A stretch of DNA of 64,000 bases from Lethocerus indicus (lineage: Eukaryota > Arthropoda > Insecta > Hemiptera > Belostomatidae). The stretch is taken from contig JACDQD010000007.1 in NCBI GenBank assembly GCA_019843655.1, forward strand, positions 24,570,365 through 24,634,364, read 5' to 3'. A program made the translations under genes and the position numbers. Shown here piece by piece: positions 12,740-25,800 of the stretch; the stretch's first letter is position 1, and each line of letters opens with the position of its first letter. A model generated the notes under the pieces. The model was given only the letters and a program-made list of their open reading frames with translations. It made no database searches and was not told where the DNA came from.

Positions 12740-14554
12740 ATGGAATATTTACCACCTCTCTCTCTCTCCCTCAGTTAATAATTACGCGTGATGAGGAACA
12801 TAAACGTTGAAAACACAGCTATATCGTGTTTCTCGGCTTTATCGCAGATCAGAAACCAATGTTAAGTCACGGGACAACAAGTTTGCATGTTCAAATGTTG
12901 ATCATGCAATTGTACTTTTACCCCGTTCTACCACTTGACGTAGTGCTTTCAGTGGCGGCCGATTGGTCTTTTTTCGGATAATGGTAATGTTGACTAATAA
13001 ATAACATTTCTTCATGCGTGAGATTAAAATGTGGACTTGACGCAGATTCCGCGGCCTTGAACTTGATGAACACAATAGAAAAAAATAACGACTCTCGTCC
13101 ATTAATCCAACCCCATCAGAAAACAAAACTTCCTTAATCTCTTTTAAAAAATGATTTCAGAACAATGAAGAAGTATTCAAAATAATTCATTTTACTTTTA
13201 AGATACCTGACTGGTCCTCGTCAGAGGTTTGGAATATCAATATTACCATCTAACTCAATTCAAGAGGATACCGATGATAATTCGTTCTGTAGAATAAAAT
13301 TGAGGGATTTTTATTGTCTACTTCAGCCGAATCGGGTCTACATAGACCTGAAGTGTAGAATAATGTTTTGGAAGAGTGCTCATTTCAGCTAAATCGGCTA
13401 TGCCATACAGGATACTAAGTCATCTAAGATTAAAACTCAGTATGCATAATTATGACTTAACTGTATAGTTTAAGTTGTTTTATTTATCATCATCCTCGAG
13501 ACTATTTGGCCCTATTCCAAAATAACGGGATTCTTGTTTTTGACTGAACGCTACTTACGACTGTGAGAGACCGGAATGAGTGAATAGATAGAGAAGAATT
13601 CCTCGCGGACCCCGGTAACGGACACGTTAAATTCATTATTCAGTTATACGGAAAATTTCATTCAAGAGTGCTCAGGCACATTTGAAACGTTTTGTCCGCA
13701 ATCGGTTCGGTGTAATGAAAAAGGGAGACCGGTCTGGAAGAAGCCCAACACCGGGGTTATAAATAGGTCATATCTGGCCGTTTAGAGCGGTCTAATAGGC
13801 GGGGACATCAATCAAACGCACCGGTCGCACCGCGATTGGATTAAAAAAAGTATCATAAAATCATCCGGTCCCTCAGCCGTATGACGAATTCTGTCGTGGG
13901 GCAGGGAGGGAGTATTTGGCTTGGAACCGACGAAAAATACCCCTAACGATGGATGGCGGGGGGAAATCGACGTCAATAATGAGCCCACTATTAAATTAGT
14001 TGAGGAGTTAAGGAAGCAGTCGCCGGCCAGTTTGAGAGCAAAACTTTCGCATGCGTGAAAGGCATGCCAACCACGAACTCAAGCACAATAAAACGTGGGG
14101 ACCCAGAGGGGCGGCTCTTCAGAAGGCGGCCTCTCGAATCGCAAAGGCTCCACCACCTTGAATAGCCGCCGTACTGGAGTTTAAATATATATCAGCGCTT
14201 CATTCATAATATAATCTCAAAATACCGTCGTTTCCATGGCGTCAACAAGCCCGCCCGATATTTAATATAGTCGCCCCGGTCATCAGGGCGACACGCCGGA
14301 AAATCAGAAATTAATTGGAAACCCTGGACCGGAACATCAATGTAATACGAAGTGTGGAGCGAAATTAATAATTTTAGACTATATCGCGGTTGACGAAGAA
14401 GGTGTTGTGTCTGCACGGCCGAATGAAGTGACCCTTCAATCGAAATGTTTTCGATTTTAGAGGATAAAACTCAGAACACAGTTTTTTGAACTGTACCACC
14501 AGGTGAGGTACCCCCAGATAACCGACACCGGTCCAAGGGCGAGTACAAAAACAC

Positions 14555-14603
<49 letters not shown>

Positions 14604-15673
14604 ATATATATGGCTTAGTTGCCAAAACATTCGAATCGGCGAAAATTTCGTCGAACCTAGAAACGTTTCTTATCGATGAATCCGAGCGACGTTGAAGAGG
14701 CGACTGCTGTATGGGTTGAGGAGGGAACCTATTTACAATAGATCTTTAATAATAATAATAAAATCATTTGAAGATTTAAAAGTTCGAACTGTTCGATAAT
14801 ACAAAATTATTGTAAAAATTACCTATAAAAGTTCTTCGTTCTGGATTACACTATTAATACTAAATGAATAATGAACAGACCGATTTTTCCACGCTGAATC
14901 TATTTACCGATAGGATTTATTTTCGATTGTGCTTCAAAATTTACTGTAGAACCGACGAGGAGCGAGTATGCCTTGCAAGTTTCGATTCGGATTTCTCAAC
15001 CTTATACCGTGATTACTTTTTCCAGTTTTTTCTTCGGCTGTTTTTTCCCTTAATTTTTAGCTTTAGTTTTATTCACGCCCATCCTTTTTGGCGCCTCCCA
15101 ACTTTTTCTGTTAACTCCGAAAAAACCCGCCCCGTGAAATAAGACCTCCCGGCCACGAAAGACGCGGGCATATTCAGAAGTTTTTCAAGGGCCCCCCCAA
15201 TTTCTGTACAGAGGTGCAGGGAAATTGTGTCGAATATTGCAATAAACTTTGTCTACTCTTGTGTTTTTTATTTATCACCAATAATCCCGGAACATTACTG
15301 TCACGGCGTTTGTTTTTGTACGCACGTTGATATTAATTTAAAGATATTTAAACTCATACTTCCGAACAGCATAGCAAATATTATTCTTTGACCTCTTCTG
15401 TTTCTACCCGCTAACCTGGTCTTATGCTAGACCAGTTTGGGGGTCATGTTGGTGGGACGGAGCACTGTTACGGCAATGGAAGGGACACGGATTAACAGAC
15501 GGTATGTCGCCGAAGACGATGAGAAGCTGAAAACCCGTCTATCATAATATAAAAGTAGCGAGTCATAAGGATGATGAAATACTCGTGAACAATCTAACAG
15601 GTATTCTCTGAGTTACTGCGCAGGATTGTCCTGGATCAGTCATTTCTCTTAATTCAGTTACATAATGAAGACA

Positions 15674-15722
<49 letters not shown>

Positions 15723-16801
15723 ATTTTGTACAGGACAGATACATTAAGATTAAGTACATGTCGCAATAACCAATCTCAATGAAAAAGAATAAGGGAACAG
15801 AAGTAATAGCAAAAAACCTCTACAAATTCCCCCTATCACTAATGTCGACATGTTGCAATTGAATGCGGCGCACTCTGAATGTGTGTTGGGTTAAGAAATA
15901 GGGTAAGGTTTCGACCTAGTTTAACACAAGGAGTACATTTTAGTTCGTACAACCCTAGAAAAAAATAAGAAACTAACATCCGATTTCTGTAATACCGGTA
16001 TACAGAATTTTCACAATTTCTTAAAATTCTTATTTATTTTCATACTAGCACAAGATGTTTTTATATTTTCTATCTCCTCTTGGTTGTGCGAGATTCATTG
16101 CTATAGATTGATGATTCTCGCAATTGCCTCTCGATGAAGCATCCTATCGGCACTAGAAAACCTTCTTCTAAATTACATAATTAATCCACGCTCTGAGTAA
16201 CAACGAATGACCCTAACAGTCTACCTCGTCCTTAAGGCGTAAGTACACTAACTGTACTATATTAACGGAATTCTCTAAACGTCAATAAATTACTCCTTAT
16301 AAAAAAAATCCTTCCGCCCGATCTTAACTTTCTATCAGATATAAAGAACTAGATGTAACATCCTTAGATCGCTATCGTATTAACAATAAATATCACATTC
16401 TCAAATTAGGCGAGTAAATGTTTAAAAAGTTGTCATCCAACGATCGCTGTAAATTAGAATTCTTGGTTGTATCTATCTTTTTTTATTACGTTGCGCTGGT
16501 CCTCTATTTTCGCCGCGTATAATGGCAAAGTAATTAATGTACAATTTGTATTGAATTTACTTGATAAAATAATAATATTTTGAGTTAATTTTTAAGATTT
16601 AAATATAAGTTCAATGACAAAATTTTTGTAGTTATCAATTCACATTTGCTACAGAAAAAAAATTTGGTCTGCCACCAGGGATGAACCCGGGACCAGCCCC
16701 TTTATTAGCTTATTCTAACCAGTACGCCCACGTGCATTATACATTAATGTTATTAATGAAGTACATGAGGATTTCAAAAAGACATCGTAAGACTAAATTT
16801 G

Positions 16802-16858
<57 letters not shown>

Positions 16859-19800
16859 GATAATAATCATGACTATTATAACACGTCGGCCACGTATTCT
16901 ATACGTATACGAATTTTTGTATTTTTTTCAAATAACAAGCAAATATAATTTGCTTTAAGTTTAAAATGTTCGGTAACATTTATTAATGTGTTTTACTTCC
17001 TCTCTATGCATCGTTAAAATAATGCTTTAAAAAAATAATAGCACGTGCTCAGAATAATTTTCGGTTGTGCGCCATTTTCACTGCCACCATGAAGTACATA
17101 AACAAAACGTGTTCGGTTGTACCTCAAACCGTGTTTCCGTTTGAACCCCAGAATCGATTTTTCTGCGATAATTCTGGTTTCAGTGTAATTGGCGGTTAAT
17201 ATGGGCTTCAAATGATTCGCCGGTTTAACTTTTACCAGAGAAAAACTGCGGAATAATTATCTACGCATAAATAACACTTTCTGTTAATTACTATCACTTC
17301 AATTAAAGCCGATCCCTTTGAAACCGGCATTCACTGCAGCATAACGCGGTATCGGGAAGACATGATAGTAGAGATCGTTCACCTTCCTCGGTGTCGTATA
17401 TGAACACGTTCTTGTCGATTCGAACAGCACAATTTTGTATTTTTAACGAATATAGAGCGTGTGAATTCGACTTTTAATTAAAATAGTTGTACATTCGCTT
17501 AAAAATGTACGAGTTATGAAAGAAAATAATTTTTCGACAAGTTGGCGTTTCCCGACTGTCGTATTTTTACAAACAATTCCAATAGATGTCGCGCATGGTA
17601 TCGACTCAACTACCCATGATGCAATGTTTCTTTGGCATGTGCCTTCTGTGTCGTCCATTTTGCAAGGTATACGCGAGATATATTGTAAAGTTAGTGAAAT
17701 AGATAATATTGGTAAGATATTTGCAGTAATCTCTCTTAATAGTGCGCTAAAAGCGGTCCTGGTGTTCCCGTCTCTCTTGGCGAAAATTATTGTGCTGTGT
17801 AATTGCTTACTGTGTGGAATGTGCCCTATTTCGGTATCTTCTCCGATGAGAGTGAACTTGCTCTACAAGTTGGGTGAAGGAAGCCTCGTGCACATGGTTT
17901 CCGGGTTCTTTTTTTCGTGAAGTTCATATTATACGGGTTTTTCGATCGCTAACGTTAGCCGTTCCTTTCTATTAGTTGACATAGGTGACTATTACGTCAC
18001 TATTGGGCTTCAAAATTACACGGAGTCAATTATATAAGAATTAATGTCAAATCGTGCTGCATGGTGGAAGTCGGCCCGGGGCATATTTTTTTACCGTCGG
18101 TTCTCCGTATTTACTTGCTAGATATTTTTGCGTTTTCGAGGGATCCGCGACACTTTATAGAGGTGTTTACTGTAATTTAATTCCGAATTTACTTTAATGG
18201 TTAGGCACCATTTTGATTTCGAGTTTGTGTTGAGGCCTTGGTATTGTTTCACAGTTTGATATTAGTTCGAAAGTGTTTCAATTTGTAGACTGAGATGTGT
18301 AATTTGTGATGGCTCAAATTTGTAAGTATCCGTTTCTGCAATTATGTACGTTTTATAGTGTCTGTAGTATAAGTTAAATTATATTTTGGGATGGTAGGTA
18401 ATGACATATTTGTCTCGACCATCTCCTATAAAATGTAATTATTGCTATGAAATAGGAAAAATCTGTAGCCAGTGTATGTAATTTACACTATCTTTAACTT
18501 TTTTGTGGAATAAAATGTGTAATACCCCAAGTTTGTGGTTATAATACTATATTTAGAAAATCCTAACCTTATTTGAGTCAGCCATCTTTAATATAGCCTA
18601 CTTTTATCTGAGTTAAGTTATTGCATAGTAGTACTTTCATTTGTGTTTATGATGTATTTTCTTTTGTGATACAGTAATCCATCACATGTAAAACATTGAT
18701 TGTTCTTGTAATTTGAGAATGATTCAGTACATGGGAGTTTGTACTCCTATATTTGGTAAAGCATGTTGTTTACAGAATCAGGTTTTGAATTATCATTATA
18801 TTTTGATCATATGTTTAAAATGTTTCTTGATTGCTCATTTCATTCAAGCTTTCCTTGCATAATGACGAATTTGTGTCATATTTTTCCATATTTGTTTTGA
18901 TTTTTATGGAGGTTTATGATCTTGTGAAACTGTTTGACACTTGCTCTTTTGCAATTTGTTTAAAATATTTTTGGCCTATTTCATTAAGAGTCATTCCAGC
19001 TGAAGGTGAAAATACATTATTCAAGCAACACATCAAGTATGAATCACAGGGTGTACATTTAATGATTACTCATGTATATTACTTTTATCTAGTCTTCATA
19101 TTCACTATTTGGACGAAGTAGAGCAAAATTTGTATCTGTGGAAGCAGTCAGATGCTTAAATAATGTTAATGGTTTAACATGTGCACAGACCACATGTAAA
19201 GGTGAACCTATTCGAAAGGATTCTGCTTATTTTTTCAGAACATTTCTGTTATATTTTCTTTTCATTTTTGGGCATGCCAATGTAGTGCAGTGAAGTCAAA
19301 TGATGCGGGAAAGATTAATTGTATTTAGAACCTTAACTTATATAATTTTTGGTTATTTTAATAAGATGGTTTTTACCCTGATTTCATGATTGCATAAGTT
19401 GAGACAGTATTTAGGTTATAGGTAATGGAATAAAGGTTGTGCCGTGTATTTTAATAGAAATTAAATATTCAATTAATTGAACTTGAAACTATAAATTAGG
19501 TACTATATGTGAAAGTGCTCTAATGTTTAGTTAATTATTTTAACTCCATTTTGATTACTATCCAGGCATGGGTAAGATAAGTTATAATAAGATTAAAATG
19601 ATGATTAACCATTTATATTTTCTTGTTTTTAGGGAGCGTGTACATGAATGGGGACGTTGGGAAGCTCCCTTCAGGGGCAGTTTATGCTGCTACCCCTGAT
19701 GCTCACGCCCCCAGCCCTACAGCTGATTTCAGGTATCTATTTAACTTATATAATTTCTTTTTCTTTGTATTTTCATGTATTTAAAGCTGAGATAGTTTAA

Positions 19801-22800
19801 GACCTAATGAGGAGATACTATTTTTAGCAATTATACTGCATCTTTATGACTCAGTTGGCTAAAAATGAAAGAGTTCTTCAACAGAAGCATTGTTGGCTTT
19901 CATTGTTGTGTTCAATATATTTGTTAAGCATAAACATACAGGGAGCATTGAATAGTAGTGTTTGAACATCCCACTGTTTCTAACTTTGTCAACTTTATCT
20001 TGGCGCATAACCATTTAAATGAAATCCCTTATGTATGTTACCTTAGTTCTTTTTAGTTAGTTCTTAATTTGTTTTATTTTAATCAGTAAATTATCAAAAT
20101 TTCATCCACACAAGACGTTATGTTGCAAATTTGGATTTCAGGTTTGTTTCAAGATTTTTGAGCATTTGAAATTATTTCAATAAATTGGATAGGAGTATTT
20201 ACAGTTAGATTAAGTGAATTTAAAATCATAATAGAACTTAATCTAAGATAATATTGTCTATACTTGAAGACTATACTCATGTGTATACATTTTAAGTAAG
20301 ATTAACCATTAAATGTGGGAGTCATAACTGTTATAAATATTTATTGTGTTGAATTAGTTATAGGATAAAATCTTATTCTTCAATTCAAATGAGTGTTATT
20401 TATAGATGGGATCCTAACTAAATTTCCTAAGGTGTAGGAACTATTTTCTTTTATTATTCTTGTTACAATTCCATCTTTTATGTGAACATACATTTTTCAT
20501 AACATTTACATTTTCAGTTCAAGGAAATTTGACTATATAATAAGGTGTACCTTTATAACTAGTATAATAAATATAGTAGGAGAGTTTATATGAAGGAAAT
20601 AGGAAGTAGAATATTGACTACTGAAATATAAAGGAATCTAGTTTAACATACCTGTTTTAAAGGAATCCTTTCTCTTGATATTCAAAGGAATCTTGGTAAT
20701 TGCAAAACAAACCTATTTTCATATATGTTAATTTTAGTTTGGTGAACCAAAAAGATTTCTTGGTTGGAATACGGGCTTAAAGTGACTAGAGAACTAATTC
20801 CACATGTCTTTAAAATGTTTATATAATATACTTCCAGAGATCTTATTTTAAAATAAATGCTTATTGGGGGAACAGGTGAAAAATGTGGATAATTAAAGAA
20901 ACAAACAAGATAATTTAAAACTCACTTTGATTTAAGCCATGGTTTATGAACAAGAGTAACTTTGATTACCTTGAAAGTATTCAGTTGCTTTCACATTATA
21001 TATAATGTGACCTGTACATATGTATTGTTCATACATGGTGTTAGGGCCACCCAAGAAAATTGGCATGGCACTAGATACATTAAAAACTATGTAGGAACAT
21101 CCAAAAGGGTTTGATAGAATTCAATCCTCTCAATGATTCAAATTAGAATTTATTGTACAAAGTGACTCACAACATTTCTATAGATCCTAAATCTGTTTCA
21201 TTTGTATATTTAGTCCACTATTGAACTGATTCCCTCTAATGAAGTTCAACAATGAAATGTGGTTAAACTGCCAGAAGAATAGGTCATGGGGAAAAGGCAT
21301 GGTTAGAGAGAGAGAGGTTGAGGTAGAGCGAAATGGCATATTGTGGGTGGGGTCTGAGAGTATAGTGGTGTGCTACTCACGGTGGTAGAGTACCAGGCTG
21401 AGAATTTGGAAATCACATGATCAAAACCTGTTCATAATGTACTTTTCAGTAATTGCCAACTTCAATTTAATTAGTCCAGACAAGGTGGATGTTTGGATAA
21501 CAATGGATACTCTCTTAGTTTATTTTTGTTTAGTGATATAATCTGCTTAAAGTATACATAATTTTTGCTCATTACTCAATGATTATATGTACTCATCTAT
21601 TTTTAACATAAGGAGGGATATATGTATATGTTCATTTATTAATAATCATTTGTGTGAACCACATACGGTTAATACAAATAGAGCCTGGACATGTCTTGAC
21701 GGTGGCATAATTTGAATAAACAAAGACTAGGCTTTTTTAAGTTGAGAAAATAATAGTGCTCTCCTTGATAAATATGAATACCTTGAAATATCTTGAAAAT
21801 GCTAGAAGTTTTATGTATTATATACATGTAAAATACAAATCACACTTCTGAACATGACATTTATTAGTAACATTAATCACAATTATTTAATTGTACACTT
21901 CAATATTTATATGGCTAAATCCGCTAGTAATAGTCTTTATTCATTTGAAAATTAAATTAACTGTCAAAAAGGGAAATTATCTGTTTTTGCATATCTCTGA
22001 AGGAGATATTTATTTTTCATGTCATAATTTCCCTGTTCATACTACTGAACATTTCATTTATCAGTAATATTTTTAAGTCTTAATTTTGTAAAAATATTCC
22101 TTCATTTCATTATTCCTCATGTACGCAAAAGATGTTTTATAAAAAAAAATAATGCTGTAGTACAACCAATTTAAAATTGCCATGCCTGTATAATACAGTA
22201 TTATAGTCCTTCGGATCAAGGAGTATTTCTTTTGTCTAGTACTCACATTATTCTTTGTTAGAAAGTTCAATGTTCATTTCAATACAAGCTATTCAGTTAC
22301 ATCAGGATTATTTGCAATAAAATATTAATCTGACTTTGTACTAATGGCATTAAAAAAATATTGACAATTAAGCAGATTCATAGTGCTACTAATCAGTACA
22401 AGACCTGTAAGAAAAGTCCCTGAGTGGACCCCCTGTTACGAGATTTGTTGGTGCAAACACCCGGAATTCTTTTTTAATGCATTTAACTGTATTGCTAATC
22501 GTTTGTATTATTATTTTTGTTTGCAATCAGCATAATAAATGGGGTAGGAGAGGCAGTGGATAGTCTGAGCGAAGGGGGGGCCGTGCCCATGGGGCAGGCC
22601 CCGCCACCTCCTCCCGACTCTGCTCCAGATCCGAATAACCCTCCGAACTCGATGCCGCTTGATCAGTTGAAGCAGATGCTATCTTCGCAGTTAGAATACT
22701 ATTTCTCCAGGTGAGCCCAGAGCATTTGTTTCCAGCCATCAGTATTATAAATTGTGTTAAAGGGTGTATATATCTGATTGGAGGTGATGCCACAAATATA

Positions 22801-25800
22801 TTGTCTTACTTTACTGTGCTCAATAAAAATTCTGGCGTATGCTGCTAGCATTGAGTTTCACTTTTATAGTATACTGTTTTGAAATTTTAATTGTACGGTA
22901 ACTCACTTCAGAAAGAGAATTTTTTATTTTAACACATCAAAAAACTGTCATAATAGTGAGTTTTATTCAGCACCAGCTTCTTGCCAGTCCAAAGAAGGAT
23001 CATACTTAAATACCTAAGATGTTTAATAGAAAATAAGCTGCAATATTATAGATTAATTTGAAGAGCTGGAATACTGATTATAATAATGTCTTTGTCCAAA
23101 GGTTGCTATCTTTAGAATATTAACTTTTAAAATATTAGCACATAATTATTAATTAGAACAAAGCTTGATGCTCATGTATGTATTTTTATCCCGGTTAGAA
23201 AAAAGATTCTTCTGTATATTCACATAACTGTATTGACTTTGGATCAAGCAATATTCATTTTATCTAGTACTCACATTTTTCTAGGTTAGAAAGTTCAACT
23301 TTAATTTTGATATGAGTAATTCAATTTAGATCAGGATTATTTGGAATAAAATATTCATCTGGTTTCGTACAAATGATATTTGAAAAAAAATGTTGACACC
23401 TTAATTATTACACTTATTTCAAATTGCTTATTTCATTCAAGCATTCATTTGGGTTTTTCACCCAAAATATGGCATTTAAATGTTGCTTCCTTTAAAATAA
23501 TACTATTACTTAATTCAAACAATTAGTGATAAACAATTGGTGATAAGATAATTCCATTGTTGGGTACTTTATGTTTCCTTCAATGAATATTTTAACATAT
23601 GATTAGAAAAAAAAATTTATTTTACTTATGATAATAGCAACAAATAAAAAACCTATTGGTGGCAGAATTTAACTGAAGTATATTCAGGTATATTTATTCC
23701 ATTTATAAAAATACTGACTCCGTGGACAGCAGCAAGTAGTTTCATATAAACGAACCAATATTAAATTCAGTCAAAAATATTTTACAATTATATAAGAGTA
23801 ACACTCCAAGAGATCATCATAAAAGGACCTATGTTGAATGTGCTGTCTTAAATGTTATTGAAGAGGATTCAAAAAAAATTAGGAATCAATCCACCACAAT
23901 TATGTTCATCAGGTTAACAGAAAGACAAAATTTGAATAAAACTATCAGAATAATAACATTTTTTAATCTCTCTTTTTTTAATTGGAGGATAATACATGAT
24001 ACAAAAATAAGAGAATGTGCCATCCATCTCCTTTAGATCTAATAATGAGTTTAAAGTTTTGAGTTATCTAATGTAAATATATCATCTGATATAGTCTTCA
24101 AATGTTTTATTTTTCATTCAATAAATCGTAATTAATATTGGACTGCACTTAAAATTTTTTTATATTGATAATTGTAAGATAAAATTTAGTTTCCTCATTA
24201 AAGTAATTAGGATGGCATTCTATATCAGCAAACTGATTAAATGAATATTATAAATCATACAGTGCAATAATTATTTTTATATCAGCGATGTATTCAAGGT
24301 GAAAAGTCTGATAGTAATGAAAATGCCATCCTAGGATATTTTTGGTAGGACATGTATGGATTTTTAATAAAGTATTGCTGTTACTCACCCCCTTGATGAT
24401 TGTTGTTTGATCAATCGTGTAGTTGGTTACAATGTTTTTTTGTTTGTTGGTGTTTCATCACTGCAGATGTAACCGTGTATACTGGAGATGTTTTGGTGCT
24501 TGTTTGTTGTGTTCCTAGTTTGATGTTTACAATTCAATTGCTGGCATCATTCATGATTAAACACAAAGAATTCAACTGATTGACAGATTTATTTTTTTCA
24601 ACTTTATTATTGTCATGTATGAATGTATGTTCTCAATAAGTGTTACCACCTCTCAAAAAATTTAGTTCAGTAAATTGTGCGTAAACAATTCTTTCACACA
24701 TTAAACGTTTTCTTTTTTTCAGGGAAAATTTGGCTAATGATGCGTATCTGATATCTCAGATGGACAACGACCAGTATGTGCCCATTTGGACAGTGGCAAA
24801 TTTTAACCAAGTTAAAAAATTGACTACTGACATCAAACTTATCACTGAAGTCTTAAGAGGTTAGTTTTAATCATAACCTGTGTCAGTTTTAATTGATTAT
24901 TATAATTTATGTTTTTAATGATATATTTGTTTTGTATTAATTTTGTATCTGAGTTGCTGCATAAATATTTTAAATACAAGAGTTTTATAAGCAACAAAAA
25001 TAATTTATGAAAATCATCTATATCTGTTTAAATAAAAATTCCTATTTTTTTATTACTTATCCACTATTTAATTGCATATCTACATTATGTAAATTATAGA
25101 TAGCGGGACCAAAATTTAATTAAAAAAATACAGTGAATAACCTTTAATTCTGTTGTAAATGTCTTTAGATTTAAATCGGGTATGATCAGTGAATTATATT
25201 TTAAGTCATCCAATAGTTATAACAATGTCAGACTATTTGTGCACTTGCCAATTTATATTAATTTGTTGAATAAAACATTTTCAGAAATCTAATACCAGTG
25301 TGTTTAATTCTATTTTTGTGTCCCATCATTAATCATGCAATGTTTGCTTTAAGAATCACCCAATGTACAAGTTGACGAAGAGGGTCAAAAGGTTCGTCCA
25401 AACCATAAAAGGTGCATAGTTATTTTGCGAGAAATCCCAGATAGCACACCATTGGAAGAAGTCAAGGTCAGTATAAATTCATAAGATTGTCGTTTAATAT
25501 TTATTTAGCTTAATCTTTTTATACTCTGATTTACATATTTTATAATGTTCTAATTGCTTTAGGCTTTGTTTTCTGGGAAGGGGTGTCCCAAATTAATTTC
25601 TTGCGAATTTGCTCACAACAATTCTTGGTATGTAACCTTTGAAAATGATGAAGACGCACAGAAGGCCTACAGGTTTCTGCGAGAAGAAGTTAAAGAATTT
25701 CAGGTATATTGAACATATGTTGAACAAGTTATATAGAACATATTTATTATAATTACTTGTTACGTTTGTCAACATGTTGCTTCAAAAGATTATTCTAATA

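Larger units (their letters stand above)
7996..17899. other. Long intron or upstream flank of Larp4B, repeat-rich
   Basis: Almost 10 kb between the PAM2 exon and the internal promoter. It is CpG-rich compared with the gene body (about 40 CpG counted in 12,001-13,000 against about 8 in 19,001-20,000). It contains a second well-preserved foldback element, nine long microsatellites and two tRNA-derived repeat copies. I see no exon that joins the Larp4B reading frame. Confidence 0.5.

Noticed and set aside
17516..17920. 134-codon + strand ORF
   Set aside because: Longest ORF of the upstream region, but with no recognisable domain. It ends at the presumed Larp4B promoter and is probably chance.
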